From Nocardioides oleivorans (lineage in GTDB: Bacteria; Actinomycetota; Actinomycetes; Propionibacteriales; Nocardioidaceae), in NCBI RefSeq assembly GCF_004137255.1, contig NZ_SDWT01000001.1, forward strand, positions 1,240,001-1,304,000: 64,000 nucleotides of DNA, given 5' to 3'. Numbering within the stretch: position 1 is the stretch's first letter; each line of letters begins with the position of its first letter. Made by a program: the position numbers and the translations under genes. Shown here piece after piece: positions 16,298 through 25,527 of this stretch. A model generated the notes under the pieces. The model did no database searches. It saw only the letters and a program-made list of their open reading frames with translations, and was not told where the DNA came from.

Positions 16298-16298
16298 A

Positions 16299-16335
16299 AC
16301 GACGGAAAGCGCGGCTCGAGCTCGCTTTCCGTCGT
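16299..16335 (+). terminator. Perfect hairpin at the end of the GNAT gene
   Basis: Arms ACGACGGAAAGCG (16299-16311) and CGCTTTCCGTCGT (16323-16335) pair perfectly over 13 bp. It starts 2 bases after the TGA stop. Confidence 0.75.
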
Positions 16336-16498
16336 GGAATTCGCAATCGACGATGGTCTAGACCGGGTGTTCACACGGGGTAGCACCACTGTCATTGCGG
16401 TGAACCTGCCCTTAATATCGATCGACGCCCTCTCGGGCGGCGCCACGGTGGGGACGTGGGGTCCCCGCTCAAGCAGTACTTTCAGTGGGGGTTAACAC

Positions 16499-17329
16499 GT
16501 GCAAGATCTTCATGCCCTGGTCGTCGAGGACGATCCAGACATCTCCTCGGCACTCGTCGAGACGCTCGAGGGCGCGGGCTTCCGCGTCACATCGGCCCCG
16601 GACGGTCGCGCTGCGGTGGGGATCGCAGCCTCCGACCCGCCCGACCTGGTCACGCTCGACCTGACGCTGCCGCACATGGACGGCATCGAGGTGTGCCGCC
16701 GGATCCGCGAGACGAGCGACTGCTACATCGTCATCGTCTCCGCGCGCTCCGACGAGGTCGACAAGCTCATCGGGCTCGAGGTCGGCGCCGACGACTTCGT
16801 GCTCAAGCCGTTCTCGCCGCGCGAGCTGCGCGCCCGGGTGGCAGCGCTGTTCCGCCGGCCGCGCTCGGGCGCTGCCACGGAGGAGCCGGCCGCGCAGGCG
16901 CCGCACGTGCCGAGCCCGGCCCGGCCCGCCGACGAGCCGAGCACGATCAGCTGCGGAGCCGGCCTGGTCATCAACTCGGCGCGCCGCGAGGTCCAGGTCG
17001 ACGGCACGATCGTCGACCTGACCCGCATCGAGTACGACGTGCTCGAGTACCTCGCCACGCACCTGTCGCGGGTCTGCACCCGCGAGGAGATGGTGCTGGC
17101 CATCTGGAGCAGCGCGCTGACGCACGACCACCACCTGGTGGACGTGCACGTGGCCAACCTGCGCGGCAAGCTCCGCCGCCACTCCGCGGCCACGTGGATC
17201 CACACGATCCGCGGCATCGGCTACCGGATGGACCGCGAGGACGACCCGCGGGAGCGTCGCGCCGGCGGTGGGCCCTTCCTGGTCGCCCACTTCGACTCCG
17301 AGGACTGGGCCAAGGGCCTCGACTTCTGA
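16499..17329 (+). CDS. OmpR/PhoB-type response regulator, orphan (first of a pair)
   Basis: Protein of 276 aa from GTG 16499. The receiver domain (1 to about 120) has the acidic pair in VVEDD, phospho-Asp in TLDLTLPHMDG and Lys in LKPFSPREL, so it should be phosphorylatable. A Pro/Ala-rich linker of about 35 residues (125-160) leads to a winged-helix DNA-binding domain with VDVHVANLRGKLRRH and IRGIGYRM. A 24-residue acidic tail follows. No histidine kinase is next to it. The next gene is a paralogue of the same design, suggesting local duplication. The two are in separate units: a perfect hairpin directly follows this gene. Confidence 0.9.
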   Translation: MQDLHALVVEDDPDISSALVETLEGAGFRVTSAPDGRAAVGIAASDPPDLVTLDLTLPHMDGIEVCRRIRETSDCYIVIVSARSDEVDKLIGLEVGADDFVLKPFSPRELRARVAALFRRPRSGAATEEPAAQAPHVPSPARPADEPSTISCGAGLVINSARREVQVDGTIVDLTRIEYDVLEYLATHLSRVCTREEMVLAIWSSALTHDHHLVDVHVANLRGKLRRHSAATWIHTIRGIGYRMDREDDPRERRAGGGPFLVAHFDSEDWAKGLDF

Positions 17330-17334
17330 GCCGG

Positions 17335-17369
17335 TCCGGTGCGGAATCCACACCGGGTTCCGCACCGGA
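17335..17369 (+). terminator. Hairpin between the two response regulator genes
   Basis: Arms TCCGGTGCGGAA (17335-17346) and TTCCGCACCGGA (17358-17369) pair perfectly over 12 bp, 6 bases after the stop codon. Confidence 0.75.
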
Positions 17370-17613
17370 TGCGGCCCCGGTGCCGCCTCGGCACGTCCGG
17401 GATGCCAACCCCGGATGAACAGCAGTAGGGGCGATTCGGCCACGCGACGTGGTGCCACGGCATAGCATCGGAAGTGGCTCGGCGGTCGTGGGGACCCATA
17501 CCGAGCCCGATCCGGTCCGACCCGCCTCGGCGGTCAGGTCAGGAATCGGTGGCCTGTCCAAGGTTTGGCTGCTTCGGTCCCGGGTAGTTGGATCGTCAAC
17601 AGGAGCTTGACTG

Positions 17614-18393
17614 ATGATGAAGGAACGCACTGCCGTGGTCGTCGAGGACGACCACGATGTCGGCGACGTCATCTCCAAGCTCCTCGACCAGGCCGGCTTC
17701 GACGTGGTCGTGGCCTCGACCGGGGCCGACGCGCTGACGGTCATCCGCGAGCGCCGACCCGACCTGGTCACGCTCGACCTCTCGCTCCCCGACATCGACG
17801 GGGTCGAGGTGTGTCGCCAGATCCGGCTCGTGAGCGACTGCTACGTCATCGTCGTCAGCGGCCGCACGGCCGAGGTCGACCGGCTGATCGGCCTCGAGGT
17901 CGGAGCCGACGACTACCTCGTCAAGCCGTTCTCGATGCGTGAGCTCCAGGCCCGCGTCGCCGCGCTCTTCCGGCGTCCGCGCACCTCCGAGGTCCTCGTC
18001 GGCGAGTCCGGCCACGCGGGCCAGGCCACGGCCGCGCTGCGCACGACCGAGTCCCTGGGCGGGGTCACCGTCGCTGCTCCGCCCACCCTCGGGTGCGAGC
18101 ACCTCAGCCTCAACCGCGGCGCCCGCGAGGTGCTCGTCGGGGGCGTGGAGATCGACCTCACCCGCACCGAGTTCGACCTGCTCGCGCACCTCGTGGCCAA
18201 CTCCGGCGTCGTGGTGCCCCGCGAGGAGCTGCTGCGCGCCGTCTGGGCCACCGAGTTCGTCCCCGACAGCACCCACGTCGTCGACGTGCACCTGGCCAAC
18301 CTGCGCCGCAAGCTCCGCAACGCCGCACCCGACAACGGGTGGATCCGCACGATCCGCGGTGTGGGCTTCCGCTTCGACCCCTGCTGTCCCTGA
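17614..18393 (+). CDS. OmpR/PhoB-type response regulator, orphan (second of a pair)
   Basis: Protein of 259 aa; ATG 17614 or the adjacent ATG 17617 can serve, with AGGAG about 10 bases upstream. The receiver has VVEDD, phospho-Asp in TLDLSLPDIDG and Lys in VKPFSMRELQ; the C-terminal winged helix has VDVHLANLRRKLRN and IRGVGFRFD. Compared with the upstream paralogue the layout, linker position and many motifs (DRLIGLEVGADDYLVKPF against DKLIGLEVGADDFVLKPF) match closely, so the pair probably arose by duplication. No kinase gene is adjacent. It ends 15 bp from the convergent permease gene. Confidence 0.9.
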   Translation: MMKERTAVVVEDDHDVGDVISKLLDQAGFDVVVASTGADALTVIRERRPDLVTLDLSLPDIDGVEVCRQIRLVSDCYVIVVSGRTAEVDRLIGLEVGADDYLVKPFSMRELQARVAALFRRPRTSEVLVGESGHAGQATAALRTTESLGGVTVAAPPTLGCEHLSLNRGAREVLVGGVEIDLTRTEFDLLAHLVANSGVVVPREELLRAVWATEFVPDSTHVVDVHLANLRRKLRNAAPDNGWIRTIRGVGFRFDPCCP

Positions 18394-18408
18394 CCCCACG
18401 GGACCGGA

Positions 18409-21400
18409 TCAGCGGGCGGACTCCCGCAGGGTCGACCCGCGCGCTCCGCGCACGGTCATCGACGCGCTGACCAGGGCCACCGCGCCGAACACCGCGGCGG
18501 CGAGCAGCGCCAGCACCACGAGGCGAACGGGCGAGATCGTCGCCACGAGGGCAGGGGTCGCCAGCCCCTCGGCGTAGCCGAGCGTGATGGTGCGGAGGAC
18601 GACGTACTGCGCCAGCGAGCCGGCCAGGATGCCCGCGATCGCGGCACTGCCGAGCACGACGGCGAGCTCGCGCACGACCGCCACCATGACCGACGACCGG
18701 GGTACGCCGACCACCCGCAGGGCGGCGGCGTCGCGTCGCCGGGCCGGCAGCTGCACGGCCGCGCTGACGAACAGGCCGGCCAGCGCCATCACCAGCACGA
18801 GCGCCGCGACGACTCCGTAGAGCCGCAGCGCGAGGGCGTACGCCGTCTGGTCGAGCACGTGCCGCTCGCCGGCCAGCGTCGACTCGACGCTCAACCCGGC
18901 CGCCGACAGCGCCTCGGTGACGTCGGCGGGAGCACCGGCGCGCTGGAGGACGCGGGTGTCGAGGTTGCTGTTGTAGACGGGACGGTCGGTGATGAACGAC
19001 GAGTAGTCGACGAGCAGGCCCGACGGCCCGACGAACGGCATGCCCTCGATCTCGCCCACGGGGTCGACACGGATGAGCCCGAAGCCCTCGTCGAGCTTGG
19101 CGAGCGCGGTCTGCTGGACCTTCGGGCCCTCGAGGGCGGGTCGCCGCTCGACGATGCCGCCGGCGGTGAGGCGCGCCATGCCGACCGAGTCCCCGGTGTC
19201 GAGGTCGAGGTCGATCCCGGCGTCGGTCACGTCGAGTCCGGTGATCGCACTGCGCACGGCCGGGTCGGGGGTGGGCACCCAGTCGGCCCCGGCGAGGGCT
19301 CCGTCGACCGGCTCGCCGTCGGCGTCGATCGCGGTGATCGTGGCCGTGCCGGACATCGCGGTGTTGGTGCCGGCCCCGCCGCCGAGGGTCATGCCCTCGA
19401 TCGGGCAGGGCACCTCGCCGCACCACGGCACCTTCGCGGAGCTGGTCGACTCACCACGGGCGTAGGGGCCGAGGTAGACCTTGAGCGGGATGCCGTCGCG
19501 ACGCCCGAAGCGCACCTCGAGGGCGAGCGGCCGGTCGGACTCGACCTGGTTGTCGACGGTGACCGAGATCCGCCTGCCGTCGAAGGTCGGGACCGTGCCC
19601 GGCGGCCTGATCTCGTCGACGACCTCCTCCACGTCCAGGCCCGGGCTCCACGTCGGCGGCCAGGTCGCGACGGTGGCGAGCCGGCTGCTGTCGACCACGG
19701 AGAAGTGCGCGCCGGGGTTGAGCACCGATCCCGCGGCCATCACCCACTGGCCCTCGGGGTCGATCCGTCGGGTCAGCTCGAGGGTCTCGGCGAAGCTCAC
19801 CGGCGAGTGCCACGTGGTGTCGGCCGGCGAGATCGTCGCGGCGACGCTGGTGCGCCAGTCGGCGGCCGACGAGTAGACGCCCGCGCCGAAGACCGCCACC
19901 GCGATGGCGGCGGTGATCGGCAGGATCACGAGCGTGCCCTCCTGCCGGCGCGAGATCGCACGCGAGGACACGAAGCCGCTCAGCGACCTCCCCCGCGAGC
20001 GCCGGGTCCACCAGGTGGCGAGCGCCGCGGTGAGGCGGGTGGCGCCGAGACCGGCCACCACCGCGAGCAGCACCGGGAGCAGCAGGTCGGTGACGTCGGG
20101 GTCGCCCTGGCCGGAGTCGGACAGCTTGCTCACCAGGATCGCCGCGGCCAGCGCGACGAGCGTCAGCTGCGCGACGACCGACCAGCGTCGGGCGGCCACC
20201 GGGCGTCGTACGCCGGCGAGCTGGGACGCGAGCGACTCGCGCACCACCAGCCCGACCGCGACGCAAGCGACGGCGAAGGCCGCCACCAGCACGAGCGAGG
20301 CGGCGACCCAGCTCGAGGCGGGCAGCGGCAGCGGGAGCCCCGGCACCAGCCACTGGCGCACGAGCAGGAGGGAGAAGCCGATCCCGAGCCCGACCCCGAT
20401 CGGGGTGGCCAGGACGAGGAGCGCGACCGGCTCGGCGAGGCCGAGGCCCCACAGCCGGCGCGACGTCACGCCGCGCAGGGACGCGAGCGCCAGCTCGGGG
20501 ACGCGCAGCTCGCTCGCGGCGTTGAGCAGCCGCATGAGCAGGGCCAGCGCGACCAGGACGAGCGACAGCACGGCCGGCGCGATGGAGCTGCGGGCGGTGG
20601 CCTGCTGGTCCTCGACCTCCTGGACGACGCTGGCGAGGTCGTTGGTGCCGTCGTCGACGAGCGTGCCGCCCTCGACCTCGAGCGAGGTGTCCTCCGGGAT
20701 GGCCGCGGCCGAGCTCGCCGCCACCGCGAGGTCGTCGGGCGTCACGTCGGGCGGCACGTCGAGGAGGGTGTCGACCCGCACGGTCCAGTCGCCGAGCTGC
20801 TCGATGGTCTCGGGCGTGGTGATGACCGGTCCCGGGGAGTAGGGCGTGTAGCCGCCGCCGGGCTTGTCGCTGACCGCCTCGTTGGTGACGGTGAGGCGAC
20901 CGGGCACGAGCCACTGGTCGTCGGAGGTGGGCGTCGTGTAGGTGCCGACGACGGTGACGGTCCGCAGCGGCGGTCGGGGCAGCCCGAGGCCCTTGAGCCC
21001 GCCCGGCTCGAAGCCGACGAGGGCCAGGCGCTCGCCGACGGTGGCCCCGGCCTGCTCGGCCGCCTTGGCCAGCATGAGGACCTCGCCCGGCTTCTCGGGG
21101 CAGCGGCCGGTGACGTCGAGCAGGTCGCACGCCCCGTCGCGCGCCCAGAACTGCACGGCACCGCGCAGCGCCATGAAGCGCTCGGACTCCACGGTCGCCG
21201 TGGTCGTGCCCCACGGGCCCTCGTTGAGCGCGTCGGTGGCGGACACGGCGTCCTCGGACGCCTCCGCGGTGCCCATCGCACTGCCCGGGGTGAAGACCCG
21301 GCTCAGCCCGGTGAGCGAGGCGGGCGCCTCGTCGAGCCGGGTGACGACGTAGGAGTTGGTGACCGCGGTGGCGAACACGGGCCCGAGCACGGCCGAGCCG

Positions 21401-21489
21401 ATCGCGAGCGCGGTGAGCAGCACCGACCCGGACGACAGGAGGGCGCGGGCGCGCAGGCCGCGGAGGATGGCGCCGAGCAGCTGCACCAT
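18409..21489 (-). CDS. ABC transporter permease, FtsX type (large)
   Basis: Protein of 1026 aa. ATG 21489 is chosen because it shares bases with the stop of the upstream permease (TGATG) and GAGGAGG lies upstream; the frame is open further but that part overlaps the previous gene. It has an N-terminal membrane segment (about 16-38), a large extracytoplasmic domain (about 40-290), a block of several hydrophobic segments (about 290-520), a second large extracytoplasmic domain, and a final three-segment FtsX core near the C-terminus. This is the double-FtsX architecture of actinobacterial ABC exporters and mechanotransmission systems. The substrate is unknown. It is last in a four-gene operon with two ATPases. 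Confidence 0.88.
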   Translation of the reverse strand: MVQLLGAILRGLRARALLSSGSVLLTALAIGSAVLGPVFATAVTNSYVVTRLDEAPASLTGLSRVFTPGSAMGTAEASEDAVSATDALNEGPWGTTTATVESERFMALRGAVQFWARDGACDLLDVTGRCPEKPGEVLMLAKAAEQAGATVGERLALVGFEPGGLKGLGLPRPPLRTVTVVGTYTTPTSDDQWLVPGRLTVTNEAVSDKPGGGYTPYSPGPVITTPETIEQLGDWTVRVDTLLDVPPDVTPDDLAVAASSAAAIPEDTSLEVEGGTLVDDGTNDLASVVQEVEDQQATARSSIAPAVLSLVLVALALLMRLLNAASELRVPELALASLRGVTSRRLWGLGLAEPVALLVLATPIGVGLGIGFSLLLVRQWLVPGLPLPLPASSWVAASLVLVAAFAVACVAVGLVVRESLASQLAGVRRPVAARRWSVVAQLTLVALAAAILVSKLSDSGQGDPDVTDLLLPVLLAVVAGLGATRLTAALATWWTRRSRGRSLSGFVSSRAISRRQEGTLVILPITAAIAVAVFGAGVYSSAADWRTSVAATISPADTTWHSPVSFAETLELTRRIDPEGQWVMAAGSVLNPGAHFSVVDSSRLATVATWPPTWSPGLDVEEVVDEIRPPGTVPTFDGRRISVTVDNQVESDRPLALEVRFGRRDGIPLKVYLGPYARGESTSSAKVPWCGEVPCPIEGMTLGGGAGTNTAMSGTATITAIDADGEPVDGALAGADWVPTPDPAVRSAITGLDVTDAGIDLDLDTGDSVGMARLTAGGIVERRPALEGPKVQQTALAKLDEGFGLIRVDPVGEIEGMPFVGPSGLLVDYSSFITDRPVYNSNLDTRVLQRAGAPADVTEALSAAGLSVESTLAGERHVLDQTAYALALRLYGVVAALVLVMALAGLFVSAAVQLPARRRDAAALRVVGVPRSSVMVAVVRELAVVLGSAAIAGILAGSLAQYVVLRTITLGYAEGLATPALVATISPVRLVVLALLAAAVFGAVALVSASMTVRGARGSTLRESAR

Positions 21490-23870
21490 CAGCCCTCCTC
21501 CTCTCGCAGGATGCTGGGCCTGGTCGTCGCGGACCGGACGGCACGCGCGCGCCCTCCGACCAGCACGACCGCGACGGCGGCGACGACCGCCGGGATCGCG
21601 AGCGGCCAGACGTGCGGGGCGGTGTCGAGCCGGAGCCCGGCGACCGGGACGTCGAGCAGCGGGAGACCGCCGAGCAGGAGGTCGACGGCGAGCCAGCCGC
21701 CGGCGACGACGCCGGCGAGCACGAGCGCCGTGAGGCTGACCAGCTCGGCGCGACCGGCACGCCGCACCGTGCCGACCGAGACGCCGAGGACGCGCAGGGA
21801 GGCGACGTCGCGGCGGTAGTCGCGCAGGTGGCGCGCGACCCCGGCGCCGAGAGCGAGCAGGGCGACGAGCGCACAGGCGAGCGCGGTGAGGGCGTACGCC
21901 ACCGACTGCGCGCCACCGAAGCGGGTGCCGAGCGAGCCGCGGACGGAGTCGAACGTCCGCCACCGCGCGTCGGTCGCGGCCGCGACGTCGTCGAGCATCG
22001 CCTGCGGCGTGCCGGCCGCGGCCACGATCTGGACCTCGGCCGACGGCACGGTCGGGTCGGAGCCGGCGGCGGACGTGCCGATGTCGCTGACCACGCCGAC
22101 CGAGCCGACGAGCGGCAGGACGTCGCCGACGCCGACCACGTCGGGGGTCCGGTCGTCGCCGCCCAGGTCGAGGACCTCGATCCCGCCCTCGGTGTCGAGC
22201 GACTCGGTCTCGGTCGTGGCCAGCGCGGGGACGGGCTCCTGCAGCGCGCTGTCGAGCAGCCGCAGGCTGCTGGCCGGGAGCAGCGAGAGCCGCAGGCCCT
22301 CGGGGAGGTTGACGAGGAAGTCGCGGTCGATCAGGTCGGGGTTGAGGTAGCGGTCGCCGAGCGCGGCGTCGACCGACGTCGGGTCGGGCACCCACACGTC
22401 GTCGGTGAGGTCGTGGTCGCCGAAGAGGATCCGCGAGGCGAGCACCCGGAAGCGCTCGACGGCGTAGACGCCGCTCAGGTCGCGCGACACCTCCAGGCCG
22501 GTGATGGCGCAGCCGTCGCGGCAGTCGCGGACCCGGGTCGAACCGGTCGCCCGCGCGCCCTCGCGGGGCAGGTCGACGGTGACGCTGGCGGTGCCGGACG
22601 AGTTGGCGCTGGTGATGTAGGAGACGTTGACGACGAACCCGTTGCCGCCGGGCGCGCGGACCTCCGTGCCGTCGGGGTTGGTGAAGACCTGTGCGGGCGG
22701 GAGCTCCAGCGCCGTCGCGTCCACGGTCAGCCGGTCACCGGTGACCTGGACGGGTCGTACGCCGGTGTGCAGCTCGTCGATCGCGTCGGAGCCCGCGCGG
22801 GCGGGCGTGCCGTCGTAGAAGTCGCCGACGACCGCGTCCCAGCGACCGGCGTCGACGTAGGCCCTGCGCTCGGCGAGGCGTTCCTCGTTGGGCACGATCG
22901 CGGTGGCGATCAGGTGGTCGCCCTCGGGGTCGACGCGCTCGGTGAGCTCGAGGGCGCCCATCGCCCCCAGCGGCGTGGCGACGATCGTGCGCGCGCCGGG
23001 GACGTCGACGGCGGCCTGCTCGCGGGTCCATCCGCTCACCGCGACGGAGCCGCTGAGGGCGAGCGCACCGACGACCGCGGCCGCGACGACGAGCCGGATC
23101 GGGGTGACCAGGTCGTCGGCCCGGGCGAGACGCCGGGCGGCGAGGAAGGCTCCGAGGCCCCGTCGCTCGGTGGCCGGGGTGAGCCCGCGGGCGGCGACCC
23201 GGACGACCCAGATCGCGACCTGGCCCAGCGCCAGGCCGACGAGCGCGGGTCCGAGCAGGACGACGAGGTCGGGGTCGCCGTCGGCCCGGCTGCTGCGGTA
23301 CGCCGCCACGCCGGCGCCGACGAGCACCAGCACGCTCAGGAAGACGGCCAGGGTGGTCGCGCGCCGCGGTCGACGGCGCGCGGCGACCTGGACGGCCAGC
23401 GGCTCGCGCAGCGCGGCCCCCGCGGAGAGTCCGACGATGACCAGTCCGGCCGCGGCGATCCCCAGGGCCGTCAGCACCGCGGGCTGCTGGAGTGCGGGCG
23501 CGGCCTCGTCGAGCCAGGTGCGGGAGGCGACGACGGTGCCGAGGGCACCCATCGCCAGCCCGAGCGTCGTACCGACCACGATCGCGAGCAGCGGCTCCAC
23601 CAGCAGGAAGCGCCACAGGCGCGGGCCGTGTATGCCGCGGAGCCGGGCCAGGCCGATCTCCTCGCGGCGCGCGACCGCGAGCTCGGCGCCGATGCTCGGC
23701 ACGGCGACCGCGCCGAGGAGGAGCAGCGGCGCGGCGAGCCACCGCGACGTGCCGGCCGCGTCGGCGAACTGGAGCACCGTGACCGCGCCCGCGACGACCA
23801 CCAGGGTCATCAGGACCAGGGTCGTCAGCGCCCCTCGCCGGCTCCAGATGCCGCGGAGGACACGACTCAC
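21489..23870 (-). CDS. ABC transporter permease, FtsX type
   Basis: Protein of 793 aa from GTG 23870, overlapping the ATPase stop by 4 bp (GTGA). Hydrophobic segments occur at about 15-35, 40-58, 93-115, 132-152, 175-192, 205-222 and 255-275, followed by a long extracytoplasmic domain (about 280-650) and a C-terminal three-segment FtsX-like block (VAYALTALACALVALLALG and beyond). It probably pairs with the longer downstream permease to form the membrane part of one exporter. The chain ends in SILREEEG just before the downstream ATG. Confidence 0.87.
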   Translation of the reverse strand: MSRVLRGIWSRRGALTTLVLMTLVVVAGAVTVLQFADAAGTSRWLAAPLLLLGAVAVPSIGAELAVARREEIGLARLRGIHGPRLWRFLLVEPLLAIVVGTTLGLAMGALGTVVASRTWLDEAAPALQQPAVLTALGIAAAGLVIVGLSAGAALREPLAVQVAARRRPRRATTLAVFLSVLVLVGAGVAAYRSSRADGDPDLVVLLGPALVGLALGQVAIWVVRVAARGLTPATERRGLGAFLAARRLARADDLVTPIRLVVAAAVVGALALSGSVAVSGWTREQAAVDVPGARTIVATPLGAMGALELTERVDPEGDHLIATAIVPNEERLAERRAYVDAGRWDAVVGDFYDGTPARAGSDAIDELHTGVRPVQVTGDRLTVDATALELPPAQVFTNPDGTEVRAPGGNGFVVNVSYITSANSSGTASVTVDLPREGARATGSTRVRDCRDGCAITGLEVSRDLSGVYAVERFRVLASRILFGDHDLTDDVWVPDPTSVDAALGDRYLNPDLIDRDFLVNLPEGLRLSLLPASSLRLLDSALQEPVPALATTETESLDTEGGIEVLDLGGDDRTPDVVGVGDVLPLVGSVGVVSDIGTSAAGSDPTVPSAEVQIVAAAGTPQAMLDDVAAATDARWRTFDSVRGSLGTRFGGAQSVAYALTALACALVALLALGAGVARHLRDYRRDVASLRVLGVSVGTVRRAGRAELVSLTALVLAGVVAGGWLAVDLLLGGLPLLDVPVAGLRLDTAPHVWPLAIPAVVAAVAVVLVGGRARAVRSATTRPSILREEEG

Positions 23871-24571
23871 TGCACGACCCGGCCCTCGTCGAGGGCGATG
23901 TGGAGGTCACAGGCCTCGACGACGGCGGGGTCGTGGGTCGCGACGACCACCACCGCACCGCGGGCCGCCTCCTCGCGGAGCTCGGCGAGCACGACGCCCC
24001 GGTTGCCCTCGTCGAGCTCGGAGGTGGGCTCGTCGGCGAGCAGCACGCCCGCGCCGACCACGAAGCCGCGGGCACAGGCCACGCGCTGCATCTGGCCGCC
24101 GGAGAGCTCCTCGACCTGTCGCTCGCCGAGGTCGGCGATGCCGAAGCGGGCGAGCGCGGCCTCGGCCGCCTCGTCGGCGTCGGCGGGCGAGGCGCCCCGG
24201 GCGCGGAGCGCGATGGAGACGTTCTCGCGCGCGGAGAGGATCGGGACCAGGCCGTAGACCTGGAGGACGAACGCGACCTCGGGGCGCGGGTCGCCGCTGC
24301 CGGTCCACATGTCCTGCCCGCCCTGCCCGTCCGGCCCGCTCCCGAGCTCGGCCGTGCCGGACGTCGCCTGCAGCAGGCCGCCGGCGATGGAGAGCAGCGT
24401 GGTCTTGCCGGAGCCGCTCGGACCGGACAGCGCGGTGACCTTGCCCGCCGGGAAGCTCACGCTGACGTCGTCGAGCAGCGTGCGGCCGGCGACGTAGGTG
24501 ATGTGGTCGAGGCGCAGTGCGGTCCCGGGGGCCGTGCCGGGCTCCGGCGCGAGGTCGGCGCGGTGGCTCAC
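23867..24571 (-). CDS. ABC transporter ATP-binding protein
   Basis: Protein of 234 aa from GTG 24571 (GTGAGC overlaps the upstream stop by 4 bp), giving a start just before the domain LRLDHITYVAGRTLL. Walker A is GPSGSGKTT, Q-loop region VAFVLQVYGLVPILS, signature ELSGGQMQR, Walker B GVLLADEPTSELD, switch His in ATHDP. Typical of the LolD/MacB branch that powers FtsX-type permeases. A Gly/Asp-rich insertion (about residues 75-95) lies between Walker A and the Q-loop, longer than usual. It is second in the operon. Confidence 0.9.
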   Translation of the reverse strand: MSHRADLAPEPGTAPGTALRLDHITYVAGRTLLDDVSVSFPAGKVTALSGPSGSGKTTLLSIAGGLLQATSGTAELGSGPDGQGGQDMWTGSGDPRPEVAFVLQVYGLVPILSARENVSIALRARGASPADADEAAEAALARFGIADLGERQVEELSGGQMQRVACARGFVVGAGVLLADEPTSELDEGNRGVVLAELREEAARGAVVVVATHDPAVVEACDLHIALDEGRVVQ

Positions 24572-25467
24572 TGCGGGGCTCCTTCGCCGCTGGCGCGGGT
24601 GACGATGATGCGACCCTGCTCGTCGTCCTCGAAGCGCACGAGCGTGCCGGGCGGCCACTCGGCGGCGATGTGCCCGGGGAGGTGCAGGACGCCGTCCTCG
24701 CCCACGACGGCGTACTCCGACCCGCCGTGGCCCTCGGCCCCGACCCGACCACCCTTCATCGTGATCGTCCGCGGGAAGGTCGCGGCGACCTCGGGCTGGT
24801 GGGTGACGACGACGATCGTGGTGCCGAAGTCGTCGCCGAGCGAGTGGATGAGGTGGAGCACGTGGTCGCGGTCGGCGTGGCTGAGCTGGCTGGTCGGCTC
24901 GTCGGCGAGCAGCAGCCGGGGGGCGGTCGATACGGCGCACGCGAGCGCGAGGCGCTGGCGCTGGCCGCCCGACATCGTGGAGACGACCTGGTCGGCCTGG
25001 TCGACGAGGCCAACGCGGTCGAGGAGCTCGACGTCCTGGATGGCCTCGTTGCGCTCGCCGGTGGAGAGCGAGAGCCGGGCGAAGGCGATGTTCTGGCGCG
25101 CGGTGGCGTAGGGCAGGAGGTTGCGGGTCGCACCCTGGAGCATCGTGGAGACCTGGCGCGAGCGGATCCGGGCGAGGAAGCGCTCGCCCATCCGGGAGAC
25201 CTCCTCGTCGCCGAGGTAGATCTTGCCGGCGCTCGGCTTCTGGATCCCGCCGAGCAGCGCGAGCAGCGTCGACTTGCCGGACCCGCTCGGTCCGAGGAAC
25301 GCGACGCGCTCACCCGGGCGGATCGTGAGGTCGACGCCGCGCAGCGCGACGACGTCGTGGCCCCCGAAGGTCTTGTAGAGGTGGACGACTCCCTCGCACC
25401 GGATGCCGAGTCCCCCTGCACGGGTCTCCTCGACCGTCGTGCCCAGCTCTGTCCGGCTCAGCCGCAC
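24568..25467 (-). CDS. ABC transporter ATP-binding protein with C-terminal extension
   Basis: Protein of 299 aa from GTG 25467, which has a purine-rich GAGAGGG upstream; an ATG at 25506 in frame would add 13 residues. Walker A GPSGSGKST, Q-loop VSTMLQGATRNLLP, signature MSGGQRQR, Walker B LLLADEPTSQLS, switch His in VTHQP. Beyond the ABC domain (about residue 240) there are some 60 residues resembling a short beta-strand domain (YAVVGEDGVLHLPGHIAAEW), similar in feel to SpoVT-like swapped-hairpin segments, though that is only a resemblance. First gene of the ABC operon and divergent from the LuxR-type regulator. Confidence 0.9.
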   Translation of the reverse strand: MRLSRTELGTTVEETRAGGLGIRCEGVVHLYKTFGGHDVVALRGVDLTIRPGERVAFLGPSGSGKSTLLALLGGIQKPSAGKIYLGDEEVSRMGERFLARIRSRQVSTMLQGATRNLLPYATARQNIAFARLSLSTGERNEAIQDVELLDRVGLVDQADQVVSTMSGGQRQRLALACAVSTAPRLLLADEPTSQLSHADRDHVLHLIHSLGDDFGTTIVVVTHQPEVAATFPRTITMKGGRVGAEGHGGSEYAVVGEDGVLHLPGHIAAEWPPGTLVRFEDDEQGRIIVTRASGEGAPQ

Positions 25468-25527
25468 GTCCCGCCCTCTCTGCCCGACAAGGGCTTCAAC
25501 ATACATAAGTAGCAGTACCTTGAGCGC

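Noticed and set aside
18859..21819. Very long open frames antisense to the ABC permease genes (also 21612-24257, 42728-45511 and 60214-63531)
   Set aside because: They lie opposite well-supported genes, have Arg/Gly/Asp-rich or Ala/Val-rich composition without domains, and result from strong GC third-position bias that removes stop codons from the other frames.
24572..24940. Longer start for the second ABC ATPase
   Set aside because: It would overlap the preceding ATPase gene by about 370 bp; GTG 24571 gives the standard 4-bp overlap and domain start.
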